Notes: generated by a model not told the origin, from the sequence alone. DNA of 64,000 nt from Pueribacillus sp041725775 (GCF_041725775.1 NZ_JBEUEL010000002.1:1-64000); one strand, 5' to 3'. Shown: positions 52,150-61,341, numbered from the stretch's first letter. A program made the numbers and translations.

Positions 52150-52911
52150 CTACAAGGATTTGTTTTTTTCTAAATGAAGCAGCGCTTTTTGGGCAGCTTC
52201 CTGCTCTGCTTCCTTTTTTGATTTACCTGCCCCTTGTCCAATTTTTATGCCCTCTAAAAAAACAGCTGAAACGAACTGTCGATTATGGGCAGGTCCTTTT
52301 TCACTAATAATTTTGTAATCAATCGCTCCCAAGTCTTTACTTTGAACACTTTCTTGAAGCTGGCTTTTAAAATCCATCGTATGCGAAAAAGCACCTTTGT
52401 CGATTTTAGGAAAAACATGCAGCTGTAAAAACCGGAGCACTTCGTCAAAGCCTTGATCTAAATATAGAGCGCCAATAAACGCTTCAAAGACATCAGCTAA
52501 TAAGGAAGGGCGCTGCCTCCCGCCAGTCAATTCTTCTCCTTTTCCAAGCAAAATAAAGTCGTGAAAAGATAAATCCTTTGCAAATTGAAAAAGAGAAGGC
52601 TCACAGACGATCGCTGCACGTAATTTTGTCAATTCACCTTCACTCATTTTAGGATAATGACGATACAAAAATTGTGAGACCGCAAGTTCCAAAACAGCAT
52701 CTCCTAAAAACTCTAACCGTTCATTGTCTACATTTGGCTTTTTATTACGATGCTCATTCACATAAGATGAATGTGTAAAAGCTTGGATCATTAAACGCTC
52801 ATTCACAAACTTCGTTCCTATTGAATGTTGAAATGCACGAAACTCCTCCAGTTGTTCAAAACTTAACGGTTGACGTGTCCGTGATTCTTTACTTGTCGAA
52901 CGTTTTTTCAT
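52150..52911 (-). CDS. rnc: Ribonuclease III
   Basis: 253 residues. Catalytic signature NERLEFLGDAVLEL and ADVFEAFIGALYLDQG, then a C-terminal double-stranded RNA-binding domain (DFKSQLQESVQ ... KSKKEAEQEAAQKALLHL). Start ATG 52911 with GGAGGCAATC. In B. subtilis smc and ftsY follow; here the gene ends at a repeat-like element and no smc follows. Confidence 0.96.
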   Translation of the reverse strand: MKKRSTSKESRTRQPLSFEQLEEFRAFQHSIGTKFVNERLMIQAFTHSSYVNEHRNKKPNVDNERLEFLGDAVLELAVSQFLYRHYPKMSEGELTKLRAAIVCEPSLFQFAKDLSFHDFILLGKGEELTGGRQRPSLLADVFEAFIGALYLDQGFDEVLRFLQLHVFPKIDKGAFSHTMDFKSQLQESVQSKDLGAIDYKIISEKGPAHNRQFVSAVFLEGIKIGQGAGKSKKEAEQEAAQKALLHLEKNKSL

Positions 52912-52996
52912 GATTGCCTCCAAAGCAGTTTAAATCATAATACACGTTGTAAAAACTTAAAATATATATTTTCAACTTATTATCTACTCATATTTT

Positions 52997-53149
52997 AGAA
53001 AATCGCCAGAAATGACGACACTCTTAGTCGACTTCAAGCGCCACACACTGTGACGCTCTCGACACTCGCACGTCCTCTCCATCCTCAACAGAACGAGTGC
53101 TGGAAAACGATTTTCTAGTAGGGAGAGGGAGTCGTTTCTGGCGATTTCT
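52997..53149. repeat. Inverted-repeat element between acpP and rnc
   Basis: Left arm AGAAAATCGCCAGAAATGACGAC (52997-53019; listed here as AGAAAATCGCCAGAAA plus TGACGAC) and right arm GTCGTTTCTGGCGATTTCT (53131-53149) are near-perfect complements, with three extra bases in the left arm. The 110-bp interior is GC-richer than its surroundings and holds no credible gene. Its ends differ from those of elements A-D, so it is another family. The RNA could fold into one long hairpin. Confidence 0.65.
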
Positions 53150-53174
53150 AGGCTTTAATACAGCCTTGACACTG

Positions 53175-53408
53175 TTATTGATGGCTCTTTATGTATTCGA
53201 CTACATCACCAACAGTTGCAATTTTTTCAGCATCTTCATCTGAAATTTCCATATCAAATTCGTCTTCAAGCTCCATGACTAATTCGACGACGTCAAGTGA
53301 GTCAGCACCTAAGTCATCTTTAAACGAAGCTTCAGGTTGAACTTTTGATTCTTCAACTCCTAAACGATCAACAATAATTTTCGAAACACGCTCGAGAATA
53401 TCTGCCAT
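53175..53408 (-). CDS. acpP: Acyl carrier protein
   Basis: 77 residues, acidic four-helix protein carrying 4'-phosphopantetheine on Ser37 in LGADSLDVVELVME. Central carrier of fatty acid synthesis. Start ATG 53408 (ribosome-binding site GGGGAGGTGA). Last of fapR-plsX-fabD-fabG-acpP. Confidence 0.98.
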   Translation of the reverse strand: MADILERVSKIIVDRLGVEESKVQPEASFKDDLGADSLDVVELVMELEDEFDMEISDEDAEKIATVGDVVEYIKSHQ

Positions 53409-53464
53409 GATCTCACCTCCCCTCAAGCCATTATAAGCAAAAATTACTGAAAGTAAAATCAATT

Positions 53465-54208
53465 TTACATAACCATTCCGCCATCGACATGAATCGTTTG
53501 TCCCGTCATATATTTACTTTCGTCCGAAGCTAAAAATGCAACGACATTGGCGATGTCTTCAGGTTGCCCAAACTCAGCTAACGGAATTTGCTTTAACATT
53601 TCTTCTTTCAATGAATCTGCAAGCTCATCTGTCATTTCAGTTTCGATAAATCCAGGAGCAATCGCATTAACGGTAATGCTTCGTGACGCTAATTCTTTTG
53701 CAGCCGACTTCGTAAGCCCAATAACACCGGCTTTTGCGGCTACGTAATTTGCTTGACCAGGATTTCCTGACACTCCTACGATTGATGAAATATTAATAAT
53801 TCTTCCTTTACGTTGCTTCATCATTTGGCGCGTGACTGCTTTTGTGCAATTAAACACACCTTTTAAGTTCGTACTAATGACATCGTCCCAATCCGCTTCT
53901 TTCATACGCATAATTAAATTATCTCTCGTTATTCCTGCATTATTTACTAAAATATCAAGCGCTCCGAACATTTCAATCACTTGTTTTACCATTTGCTGTA
54001 CTTCTTCTCCATTAGCAACGTTTGCTTTAATCGCAAAAGCATCCCCGCCACTTTGCTTAATCATGTTGACGGTCTCGCTAGCGGCATCTTCACGCCCAGC
54101 GTAATTAACTGCTACTTTTGCTCCTTTTTCAGCAAGTTTCAAGGCAATTGCACGACCAATTCCACGTGAAGCACCCGTCACGAGCGCTACTTTATTTTTA
54201 AGCATCAT
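53465..54208 (-). CDS. fabG: 3-oxoacyl-ACP reductase FabG
   Basis: 247 residues, short-chain dehydrogenase. Cofactor motif TGASRGIGRA, NNAGITRDN, Ser142, Tyr155 and Lys159 (YVAAKAG) form the active site; LASDESKYMTGQTIHVDGG at the end is typical of FabG. Overlaps fabD by four bases. Confidence 0.97.
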   Translation of the reverse strand: MMLKNKVALVTGASRGIGRAIALKLAEKGAKVAVNYAGREDAASETVNMIKQSGGDAFAIKANVANGEEVQQMVKQVIEMFGALDILVNNAGITRDNLIMRMKEADWDDVISTNLKGVFNCTKAVTRQMMKQRKGRIINISSIVGVSGNPGQANYVAAKAGVIGLTKSAAKELASRSITVNAIAPGFIETEMTDELADSLKEEMLKQIPLAEFGQPEDIANVVAFLASDESKYMTGQTIHVDGGMVM

Positions 54209-55152
54209 TCGTTCCCCCTTTTACACTCAGATACGAGCTTCATTAAGCTATCTTTATCCGATACAGCATATGTCTTTACATTGCGATCCACTTTCCGGAC
54301 TAAACCCGACAGTACGGTTCCAGGTCCAATTTCAACAAATGTCTCAACATCCAATTCAAGCAGTTTTTTAACCGTATCTTCCCATAGCACAGGTGAATAA
54401 ATTTGTTTGATTAGCTTTTCTTTAATATCATCTGCCATCGTCATTTCTGCTGCTGTTACATTTGCAATGACTGGGACTTTAGCATTTTCGATCGTTATTT
54501 CGTCAAGCACTGCTTTTAATCTGTCAGCTGCTGGTTTCATTAACTCCGAGTGAAATGGACCACTCACTTCAAGTGGGATCGCTCTTCTCGCACCATTATC
54601 TTTTGCGAGCTGTGTCGCTTTCGAAACACCAGATGCAGTACCTGAAATTGCAATTTGTCCAGGGCAATTTAAATTCGCAAGTTGCACGAGATCCCCATTG
54701 GCTGTCACTTCCTTCGTCACTTGTTCAAGTGCACCTCGATCCATTCCAAGGATAGCTGCCATTGCACCTTCTCCCGATGGAACAGCCTCTTCCATATATA
54801 AACCGCGTTTCCGAACCGTATAGACGGCATCTTCAAAACTTATCGCCTCCGCAGCGACTAAAGCAGAATATTCCCCTAAGCTATGCCCTGCAACATAATC
54901 TGCGGTAATACCGTGCTCTTTTAATGCCGCTAAAATCGCAATGCTTGTCGTCAAAAGTGCAGGTTGTGTATTTTCAGTTTTTTTCAGTTTTTCCGCTGGA
55001 CCAGAAAAAATCACATCAGTAAGCGGAAATTGTAATCGCTTATCAGCCGACTCAAAAATTTGTTTGCTACTCTCATATCGTTCTGCTAACTCTAAGCCCA
55101 TCCCTACTTTTTGGGAGCCTTGACCTGGAAATATAAACGCGATTTTACCCAT
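54205..55152 (-). CDS. fabD: Malonyl-CoA:ACP transacylase FabD
   Basis: 315 residues. IAFIFPGQGSQKVGMG oxyanion block, nucleophile in GHSLGEYSALVAA (Ser91), GPFHSELM with catalytic His, and EIGPGTVLSGL near the end. ATG 55152 is eight bases after GGAG; its region overlaps the plsX stop. Confidence 0.97.
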   Translation of the reverse strand: MGKIAFIFPGQGSQKVGMGLELAERYESSKQIFESADKRLQFPLTDVIFSGPAEKLKKTENTQPALLTTSIAILAALKEHGITADYVAGHSLGEYSALVAAEAISFEDAVYTVRKRGLYMEEAVPSGEGAMAAILGMDRGALEQVTKEVTANGDLVQLANLNCPGQIAISGTASGVSKATQLAKDNGARRAIPLEVSGPFHSELMKPAADRLKAVLDEITIENAKVPVIANVTAAEMTMADDIKEKLIKQIYSPVLWEDTVKKLLELDVETFVEIGPGTVLSGLVRKVDRNVKTYAVSDKDSLMKLVSECKRGNE

Positions 55153-55157
55153 CCTAA

Positions 55158-56159
55158 TCACTCCAACTCGTCTAAATTTAATTCCTTTATTTTTTCTTTC
55201 ACTTGCAAAATAATATTTCTTTCAACCATTTCTTTCGTTTGGCGAATCGTATGAAGAATCGCTGTTTCATTCGAAGATCCATGCGCTTTAACGACGGGAG
55301 CTTTTAAACCAAACAATGCTGCTCCGCCATACTCCGAGTAATCCATTTTTTGTTTAATCCCTAACAAACTACGTTTTAAAAACAGAGCAGCGATTTTCGC
55401 AACAAAAGAACTCGTTAACTCCGATTTTAAAAGGGAAAGTAAACTTGCTCCTGTTCCTTCTAATGTTTTTAAAACTAAATTTCCAGAAAAACCATCAGCA
55501 ATGACAACATCAGCGACACCATTAAGCAGATCTCTCGCTTCAATATTTCCAACAAAATGAATCGGGGCAGTTTTTAACAAGTCAAACGTTGCTTTACTAA
55601 GTTCATTTCCTTTCCCTTCTTCTGTCCCTACATTTAAAAGTCCGATTTTAGGTGAGTCAATTTTGCGTACTTGCTCAATATAAATCGAACCCATAATTGC
55701 ATAATGAAGAAGGTGAATCGGTTTTGCATCCATGTTTGCACCCGCATCTAGCAGAAGAAAACCTTTTCCATCCAGAGTCGGAAGCGTTGGCGCTAATGCA
55801 GGACGATCGATCCCTTGAAGTCGACCAACACGAAACAAACCCGTTGCCATAAGAGCTCCTGTGTTTCCAGCCGAAATACAAGCGTCTGCTCTTCCTTCTC
55901 TCACTTCTGTTGCTGCTAAGACCATTGAAGCATTTTTTTTCCTGCGAACCGCACGAACCGGTTCATCATCGGGCTCAATCACTTCTTCTGTATGTAAAAT
56001 GGAAATCCTTTCGTCATTTGAAATATAAGGCTTAATCTTGTTTTCGTCTCCAACTAACGTAAAGCTAATTTCCGGGAATGTTTTAATTGCAGCCAATACA
56101 CCTAAAATCGGAGCTTTTGGTGCATGGTCCCCCCCCATTACATCAATCGCTATTCTCAC
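55158..56159 (-). CDS. plsX: Phosphate acyltransferase PlsX
   Basis: Makes acyl-phosphate from acyl-ACP for phospholipid synthesis with PlsY. 333 residues. RIAIDVMGGDHAPKAP at the N-terminus, ISAGNTGALMATGLFRVGR and VVIADGFSGNLVLKTLEG are family blocks. GTG 56159 gives the same length as the B. subtilis protein; the frame reaches 22 codons upstream into fapR. Confidence 0.96.
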   Translation of the reverse strand: MRIAIDVMGGDHAPKAPILGVLAAIKTFPEISFTLVGDENKIKPYISNDERISILHTEEVIEPDDEPVRAVRRKKNASMVLAATEVREGRADACISAGNTGALMATGLFRVGRLQGIDRPALAPTLPTLDGKGFLLLDAGANMDAKPIHLLHYAIMGSIYIEQVRKIDSPKIGLLNVGTEEGKGNELSKATFDLLKTAPIHFVGNIEARDLLNGVADVVIADGFSGNLVLKTLEGTGASLLSLLKSELTSSFVAKIAALFLKRSLLGIKQKMDYSEYGGAALFGLKAPVVKAHGSSNETAILHTIRQTKEMVERNIILQVKEKIKELNLDELE

Positions 56160-56166
56160 AAAAACT

Positions 56167-56736
56167 TCATCCTTCCTGCAGCACCTGTTCTTTACGAAAC
56201 ATGACAAACTCTCCTGAAAATACACGTTCTTGATCTACATAACTATTTACCTCGACGATCGTACGAGCTTTGCTTTTCTTGATCACTTTCGCTTTTGCAA
56301 CGACTCGTTCACCTTCTGTTACTTGTCTCGTAAACCGAATATTTGCTTTTGCGGTCAATGCAAGTTCATCATCAATAACAGCAACCGCTAAAGAATTGGC
56401 TTGTGCAAACAAATGATGTCCTCTAGCAATTTTCGTACGTGAAAAGACATGTTCACGCTTAAATTCTAAAATAGAGATCGCACTTTTATCGAGTTGCAAA
56501 TCTATAATTTCTCCGATTACTTCTTCAATTGGCAACGATTTTACTTTATCAAAATGTTGAACGGCTACATGCTTAATACGCTCTCGTACTTCGGGAATCG
56601 CAAGTTCCAAACGATCTAAGCGAATCGTTTGAATGCTAACTCCAAATTTATCTGCTAATTCTTCATCCGTTATAAAAGGAGTTTCAGAGATTGTCAATTG
56701 AAGCTGCTTTTGCCGTTCTTTCTTATTTAATTTCAT
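56167..56736 (-). CDS. fapR: Fatty acid and phospholipid biosynthesis repressor FapR
   Basis: 189 residues. N-terminal helix-turn-helix (ITDEELADKFGVSIQTIRLDR, about 22-42) and C-terminal hot-dog domain that binds malonyl-CoA (HHLFAQANSLAVAVID, TARANIRF-like TAKANIRFTRQV). Represses the fab/pls genes until malonyl-CoA accumulates. First gene of its operon with a FapR-like operator in front, giving autoregulation. Confidence 0.96.
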   Translation of the reverse strand: MKLNKKERQKQLQLTISETPFITDEELADKFGVSIQTIRLDRLELAIPEVRERIKHVAVQHFDKVKSLPIEEVIGEIIDLQLDKSAISILEFKREHVFSRTKIARGHHLFAQANSLAVAVIDDELALTAKANIRFTRQVTEGERVVAKAKVIKKSKARTIVEVNSYVDQERVFSGEFVMFRKEQVLQEG

Positions 56737-56770
56737 GTATACTAACCACCCGAATATTCGATAACTAACA

Positions 56771-56789
56771 AATTATGACTAGGTACTAA
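56771..56789 (-). promoter_or_regulatory. FapR operator
   Basis: The minus strand reads TTAGTACCTAGTCATAATT, which differs by one base from the B. subtilis FapR box as I remember it (TTAGTACCTRGTCTTAATT). It covers the predicted transcription start of the fapR promoter. Confidence 0.85.
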
Positions 56790-56793
56790 TAGC

Positions 56794-56822
56794 AATATAT
56801 AATAAAAAAAACGTTTAATCAA
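56794..56822 (-). promoter_or_regulatory. SigA-type promoter of the fapR operon
   Basis: TTGATT and TATATT on the minus strand with exactly 17 bases between them. The predicted start falls in the FapR operator. Confidence 0.75.
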
Positions 56823-56825
56823 TTG

Positions 56826-58865
56826 TTAGTCAAGTTTTTTTCCTTTAAAAAAACTTTCGTTCGTTACTGCATTTCTCAAATGCTCAAATTCAGAGCTTGT
56901 CCAAAACACATTAGATTGAATCATGTCTTTCGCATCATTGCGTGCAACTTCAAGTGCCCGATAATCATGCACGAGATCGGCAAGTTTAAATTGCGGAATA
57001 CCACTTTGTTTATGACCAAAAAAGTCACCCGGTCCGCGGAGCTCTAAATCTTTTTCTGACAATAAAAATCCATCATTCGTTTCCGTCATTATACGCATTC
57101 TTTCTTTCCCATCTTCACTTTTCGGATCAGCGACTAAAATACAATAAGATTGACTCGATCCCCTTCCAACACGACCGCGTAATTGATGTAATTGGGCTAA
57201 ACCGAACCGTTCCGCATCGTTAATCACCATAACAGTTGCATTCGGAACATTAACACCAACTTCAACTACCGTCGTTGAAACGAGAATTTGAATGTTGTTT
57301 TTACTAAAAGCTCGCATCACCTTATCTTTTTCTTCGTTAGACAACCGACCATGAAGAAGACCGATCGCAAAATGAGGGAACTGTTGAACGAGTTCACTAT
57401 GAACATCAATTGCATTTTGAACATCAAGCTTATCTGACTCTTCAATCAGTGGACAAATCACATACGCTTGTCGCTTATTCATCACTTCTTTCGAAAGAAA
57501 ACGATACACACGTTCGATATCATGACTTTTTACCCAATATGTTTCAACTTGTTTACGACCTACAGGCATTTCATTTATCATTGATACGTCCATATCTCCG
57601 AAAGCTGTTATGGCTAGCGTTCGCGGTATTGGAGTCGCCGTCATAAATAAAACATCAGGGTGTAGCCCTTTGTCTTTTAACACTCGTCTTTGGTTCACGC
57701 CGAATCGATGTTGTTCATCCGTGATGACTAAACCTAACTTATGAAATTGAACATCGTCTTGAATAAGTGAATGTGTTCCAATTACAATTTGAATATCACC
57801 CGCTTCAAGACCTTGTAAAATCGCTTCACGCTGCTTTCCTTTCACTGAACTCGTAAGGAGTGCGATTGACACATTCGTATGAGTTAACAGTTCTTGAATT
57901 GACTGTGCATGTTGTTCAGCTAATATTTCTGTCGGAACCATTAATGCACCTTGAAAATTAGATAACACTGTTGCATAAAGTGCGATTGTAGCAATCACTG
58001 TTTTTCCAGAGCCGACATCACCTTGTAATAGGCGATTCATTTGATAGGGAGATTGTAAGTCTTCGATAATTTCGGCTAATACGTTCTGTTGTGCTGATGT
58101 TAACTGAAAAGGTAATGCGTTTACTAAGTCATACAGTTTATCTTCAGGAAACTGCTTTTTCGTCCCCTTACCTTTCTCACGTTCAAACCTACGAAAAGCA
58201 TGCATTTTTAATTGAAACGAAAGCAATTCTTCGTAGACGAGTCTTCTTCTCGCTTGTTTTAAGTCAAACTCATTTTTTGGAAAATGAATCGCTCTTAGAG
58301 CTTCTTTTTTCGTATACAACTTATATGTTTCTCGAATCTGTAATGGCAATGCCTCTTCAATTTCATTCGCATATCGGCTAAGTGCTTCGTAGACAAACTT
58401 TCGAAACTGTTTTTGATAAATTCCTTCTTTTAATGAATACACTCCTTCAATAGCCCGACTCCCTGAAAAAGACCCCAATTGAATTTTATCAACAGTTACC
58501 GAAGCGCGGTGCTGGTCCCATTTCCCAGTTATCGTTACGACTTTTCCTAATGTTAAACTTTTTTGCAAAAATGCTCGATTAAAAAAAACTGCTGTAATGA
58601 GAATTCGACCGATTAGTATTCGGACTGAGAGCTTTGATTTTTTCCCTCCATAATAGCGGACGGACGGGATGCTGTGTACTTTGCCTTCAATGGTGATCGT
58701 GTCGCCATGCTGAACTTGCTCTAGATTAGCTAATTCATAACTATCGTAGCGATATGGGTAATATTCAAGCAAATCTTTAATTGTAAAAATGTTGAGGGAG
58801 TTTAATTTTTCTTCCATTGTTTGTCCTATTCCATTAATTGTATGAATCATTTTTGTTAACTCCAT
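56826..58865 (-). CDS. recG: ATP-dependent DNA helicase RecG
   Basis: Remodels stalled replication forks and Holliday junctions. 679 residues: N-terminal wedge/OB domain (GDTITIEGKVHSIPSVRYYG) and helicase motifs GDVGSGKTVIA (I), DEQHRFG (II), TATPIPRT (III), VGRGSSQSY and QLRGRVGRG (VI), with the TRG-like C-terminal block FFGHKQSGIPQF. ATG 58865 favoured, six bases after GGGGG. In B. subtilis sdaAB-sdaAA lie upstream; they are absent here. Confidence 0.96.
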   Translation of the reverse strand: MELTKMIHTINGIGQTMEEKLNSLNIFTIKDLLEYYPYRYDSYELANLEQVQHGDTITIEGKVHSIPSVRYYGGKKSKLSVRILIGRILITAVFFNRAFLQKSLTLGKVVTITGKWDQHRASVTVDKIQLGSFSGSRAIEGVYSLKEGIYQKQFRKFVYEALSRYANEIEEALPLQIRETYKLYTKKEALRAIHFPKNEFDLKQARRRLVYEELLSFQLKMHAFRRFEREKGKGTKKQFPEDKLYDLVNALPFQLTSAQQNVLAEIIEDLQSPYQMNRLLQGDVGSGKTVIATIALYATVLSNFQGALMVPTEILAEQHAQSIQELLTHTNVSIALLTSSVKGKQREAILQGLEAGDIQIVIGTHSLIQDDVQFHKLGLVITDEQHRFGVNQRRVLKDKGLHPDVLFMTATPIPRTLAITAFGDMDVSMINEMPVGRKQVETYWVKSHDIERVYRFLSKEVMNKRQAYVICPLIEESDKLDVQNAIDVHSELVQQFPHFAIGLLHGRLSNEEKDKVMRAFSKNNIQILVSTTVVEVGVNVPNATVMVINDAERFGLAQLHQLRGRVGRGSSQSYCILVADPKSEDGKERMRIMTETNDGFLLSEKDLELRGPGDFFGHKQSGIPQFKLADLVHDYRALEVARNDAKDMIQSNVFWTSSEFEHLRNAVTNESFFKGKKLD

Positions 58866-58885
58866 GTTCATCCCCCATATTCATT

Positions 58886-58919
58886 AGAAAAATTCCTACC
58901 CGTTTTAACAGGTAGGAAT
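58886..58919 (-). terminator. Intrinsic terminator after fakA
   Basis: ATTCCTACC/GGTAGGAAT stem of nine perfect pairs with a ten-base loop and T5 on the minus strand, 16 bases past the fakA stop and just ahead of recG. Confidence 0.85.
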
Positions 58920-58934
58920 GAAAATAATATATGA

Positions 58935-60572
58935 TTATTCAACTGCTACAATAAACGAGTAGACAGGTTGATTTCCATTATGGATTTCATATTCAACATG
59001 TGGGAAGTCAGCTTCTAAAAGTGCTTCAATCTGTTCAATTTGTTCCTCATCAATATACTCTCCATAAATAATCGTTATAAGTTCACTATCATGATCAATC
59101 ATTTGTTTTAGCAACTTTTGCAATGCTTTATCACTTTCCGACGATGTTGAAATAATTTGCCCTTCAAAAATACTTAAGTAATCATCTTTATGAATGGTTA
59201 CCCCATTCACGACTGAATCTCTAACCGCATACGTAACTTGTCCAGATTTTACATCGTTTATGGCAGCTTTCATTTCTTTTTCATTTATTTCAACATCACG
59301 TTCTTGATTGAATACGAATAATGCCGCCATCCCTTGAGGTATCGTTTTCGTTGGAATAACAATCACGCGATTTTCCGAAACGTTTGCTGCTTGCTCAGCA
59401 GCCATTACAATATTACCGTTGTTTGGAAGAACGAAAACTGTTTCAGCATTTACTTTCTTAATCGCTGAAAGTACGTCTTCCGTACTCGGATTCATCGTTT
59501 GTCCACCATGAATCACTTCTGATGCACCTAAACTTTCAAATAGTTCGATTAATCCTTCACCGGCGGCAACAGTAACGATTCCAACTTGCTCGTTCATTTT
59601 ATTTTCGTCGTTTACAATTTGATGATGTTGTTCACGCATATTTTCAATTTTTATGTTTAATAACTCACCATATTTTTGAGAATATGTCATAACATCGCCG
59701 GGATATTCACTATGAATGTGGATCTTTACTAACTCTTCATCTGAAACAACGAGTAATGAGTCTCCATATTTGCTTAATTCGTGTCGAAACTCATCTTCAT
59801 GAAAACGAACCGAATCTACTAATTTAATCATAAATTCTGTACAATATCCATTTATGATTTCATCAGCAGAAATGTGTGACTGCACACTTTTATGATGCTC
59901 AGCTCGAATCATTTCTTCCATGCTCGGTTCGTGAGTATTCACTTCGTCTAACGTTTTACCTTCAAGAGTTGCTAAAAAAGCTTCATAAATGACGACGAGC
60001 CCTTGTCCACCAGAGTCAACTACACCTACTTCCTTCAAGACGGGAAGTAAATTTGGTGTCCGGTATAAAGAAGCTTTTGCTTCTTTTACGGTTTCATTCA
60101 TTACTTCAACTATATTGTTCGTTGATTTAGCGACTTGTTCAGCTTTACTTGCAGCATCTTTCGCAACTGTTAAAATTGTACCTTCAACAGGCTTCATTAC
60201 CGCTTTGTAGGCTGTCTCTACCCCTTTCCCAAGTGCAGCAGCAAATTCGATTGCATTCAGCTCACGTTTTGCTTCTGTCGCTTTTGCGAATCCGCGAAAC
60301 AGCTGGGAAAGGATAACGCCTGAGTTTCCTCGCGCCCCCATTAACAACCCCTTTGACAAATGATACGTCATCGCATCTATTTTTTCAGACGTTACTTTTT
60401 TAATTTCATTTGCACCCGAAGAAAATGTAAGGTGCATATTTGTACCTGTGTCTCCATCTGGCACAGGAAAAACATTTAAAGCATCAACTTTATCTTTGTT
60501 GTTTGCCAAATGAATTGCTGCTTGCAATATCATCTGTTTAAATACTTGTCCATCCAGTTTCTCCATATCCAA
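58935..60572 (-). CDS. fakA: Fatty acid kinase ATP-binding subunit FakA (YloV)
   Basis: 545 residues. N-terminal DhaL-type kinase domain (NVFPVPDGDTGTNMHLTFSSG, GARGNSGVILSQLFRG) with Mg/ATP binding, a linker, and a C-terminal domain resembling the partner-binding half. Works with DegV-like FakB proteins to phosphorylate exogenous fatty acids for plsX/plsY. TTG 60572 chosen by AGGAGG spacing and alignment to B. subtilis; ATG 60566 is possible. Confidence 0.93.
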   Translation of the reverse strand: MDMEKLDGQVFKQMILQAAIHLANNKDKVDALNVFPVPDGDTGTNMHLTFSSGANEIKKVTSEKIDAMTYHLSKGLLMGARGNSGVILSQLFRGFAKATEAKRELNAIEFAAALGKGVETAYKAVMKPVEGTILTVAKDAASKAEQVAKSTNNIVEVMNETVKEAKASLYRTPNLLPVLKEVGVVDSGGQGLVVIYEAFLATLEGKTLDEVNTHEPSMEEMIRAEHHKSVQSHISADEIINGYCTEFMIKLVDSVRFHEDEFRHELSKYGDSLLVVSDEELVKIHIHSEYPGDVMTYSQKYGELLNIKIENMREQHHQIVNDENKMNEQVGIVTVAAGEGLIELFESLGASEVIHGGQTMNPSTEDVLSAIKKVNAETVFVLPNNGNIVMAAEQAANVSENRVIVIPTKTIPQGMAALFVFNQERDVEINEKEMKAAINDVKSGQVTYAVRDSVVNGVTIHKDDYLSIFEGQIISTSSESDKALQKLLKQMIDHDSELITIIYGEYIDEEQIEQIEALLEADFPHVEYEIHNGNQPVYSFIVAVE

Positions 60573-60595
60573 TTGCCTTTTTCCTCCTAACGCAG

Positions 60596-60958
60596 TTACT
60601 CTGTCGTTACACGAACACCTTGGACAAAGATATTAACAGAATCAACTGCAAGCCCAAGCATTTTATCTAACTGGTACTTAACGGTTGACTGTACGTTATG
60701 TGCAACTTCAGAAATTTTTGTTCCGTAACTAACGATAATATACATATCGATATTTACACTATTTTCTTCGATTCGAACGACGATCCCTTTGCTAAAATTA
60801 TCTCTCCCTAGTAATTCAGTAATACCATCTTTTAATTGCTTCTGTGAAGCCATACCGACAATTCCATAACAATCAATTGCTGCACCTCCAGCGATTGCAG
60901 CAATCACTTCTTTTGTTATGTCAATTTGTCCGTAATTTGTTTTTATTTCAATTGACAT
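60596..60958 (-). CDS. yloU: Asp23/Gls24 family envelope stress response protein YloU
   Basis: 120 residues, single Asp23/Gls24 domain: YGQIDITKEVIAAIAGGAAI, then VRIEENSVNIDMYIIVSYG and VKYQLDKMLGLAVDSVNIFV. Function not established; conserved upstream of fakA. Has its own promoter facing away from rpmB. Confidence 0.93.
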   Translation of the reverse strand: MSIEIKTNYGQIDITKEVIAAIAGGAAIDCYGIVGMASQKQLKDGITELLGRDNFSKGIVVRIEENSVNIDMYIIVSYGTKISEVAHNVQSTVKYQLDKMLGLAVDSVNIFVQGVRVTTE

Positions 60959-61001
60959 CGATATCCTCCTTTGAACGAGCGTGTCAAAACTTTCTTCCCG
61001 T

Positions 61002-61031
61002 ATTTTACTATACTTAAAAGGATCTTAACAA
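61002..61031 (-). promoter_or_regulatory. Promoter of yloU-fakA
   Basis: TTGTTA and TAAAAT on the minus strand with 18-base spacing, 44 bases from the yloU start. Divergent from the rpmB promoter. Confidence 0.5.
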
Positions 61032-61051
61032 CTTTCTTTCAAAAACATCAT

Positions 61052-61080
61052 TTGCAAACTCGTTTAAGAAGTGGTATGAT
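61052..61080 (+). promoter_or_regulatory. SigA-type promoter of rpmB
   Basis: TTGCAA and TATGAT on the plus strand with exactly 17-base spacing, 37 bases ahead of the start. Confidence 0.75.
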
Positions 61081-61116
61081 TTTTCAGTATACATCGTACG
61101 TAAGGAGGTTTGAAAC

Positions 61117-61302
61117 GTGGCAAAATGTGCAATTACTGGACGGAAAACATCTTTTGGAAATAAACGTTCTCACGCTTTAAATGCTACAAGACGCAAATGG
61201 GGAGCTAATCTTCAACGTGCTAGAATTATGGTTGACGGAAAACCAAAACGTGTTTGGGTTTCTGCAAGAGCACTTAAATCAGGAAAAGTAGAAAGAGTCT
61301 AA
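61117..61302 (+). CDS. rpmB: 50S ribosomal protein L28
   Basis: 61 residues, basic, with CAITGRKTSFGNKRSHALN and VWVSARALKSGKVERV. It has a single Cys and thus no zinc-finger version (C- type). GTG start with a near-perfect AAGGAGG nine bases upstream. One of two plus-strand genes in the window, opposite to spoVM, sharing a terminator with it. Confidence 0.97.
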   Translation: MAKCAITGRKTSFGNKRSHALNATRRKWGANLQRARIMVDGKPKRVWVSARALKSGKVERV

Positions 61303-61315
61303 TTGTAAAAGACGA

Positions 61316-61341
61316 AAAAGCACCTAAATAAGGGTGCTTTT
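61316..61341. terminator. Bidirectional terminator between rpmB and spoVM
   Basis: AAAAGCACC/GGTGCTTTT stem of nine pairs with an eight-base loop. T-rich on both sides, so it can end rpmB (plus) and spoVM (minus). Confidence 0.85.

Noticed and set aside
52912..52990. Promoter for rnc (TTGAAA-17-TTACAA)
   Set aside because: The -10 element is too poor to support.
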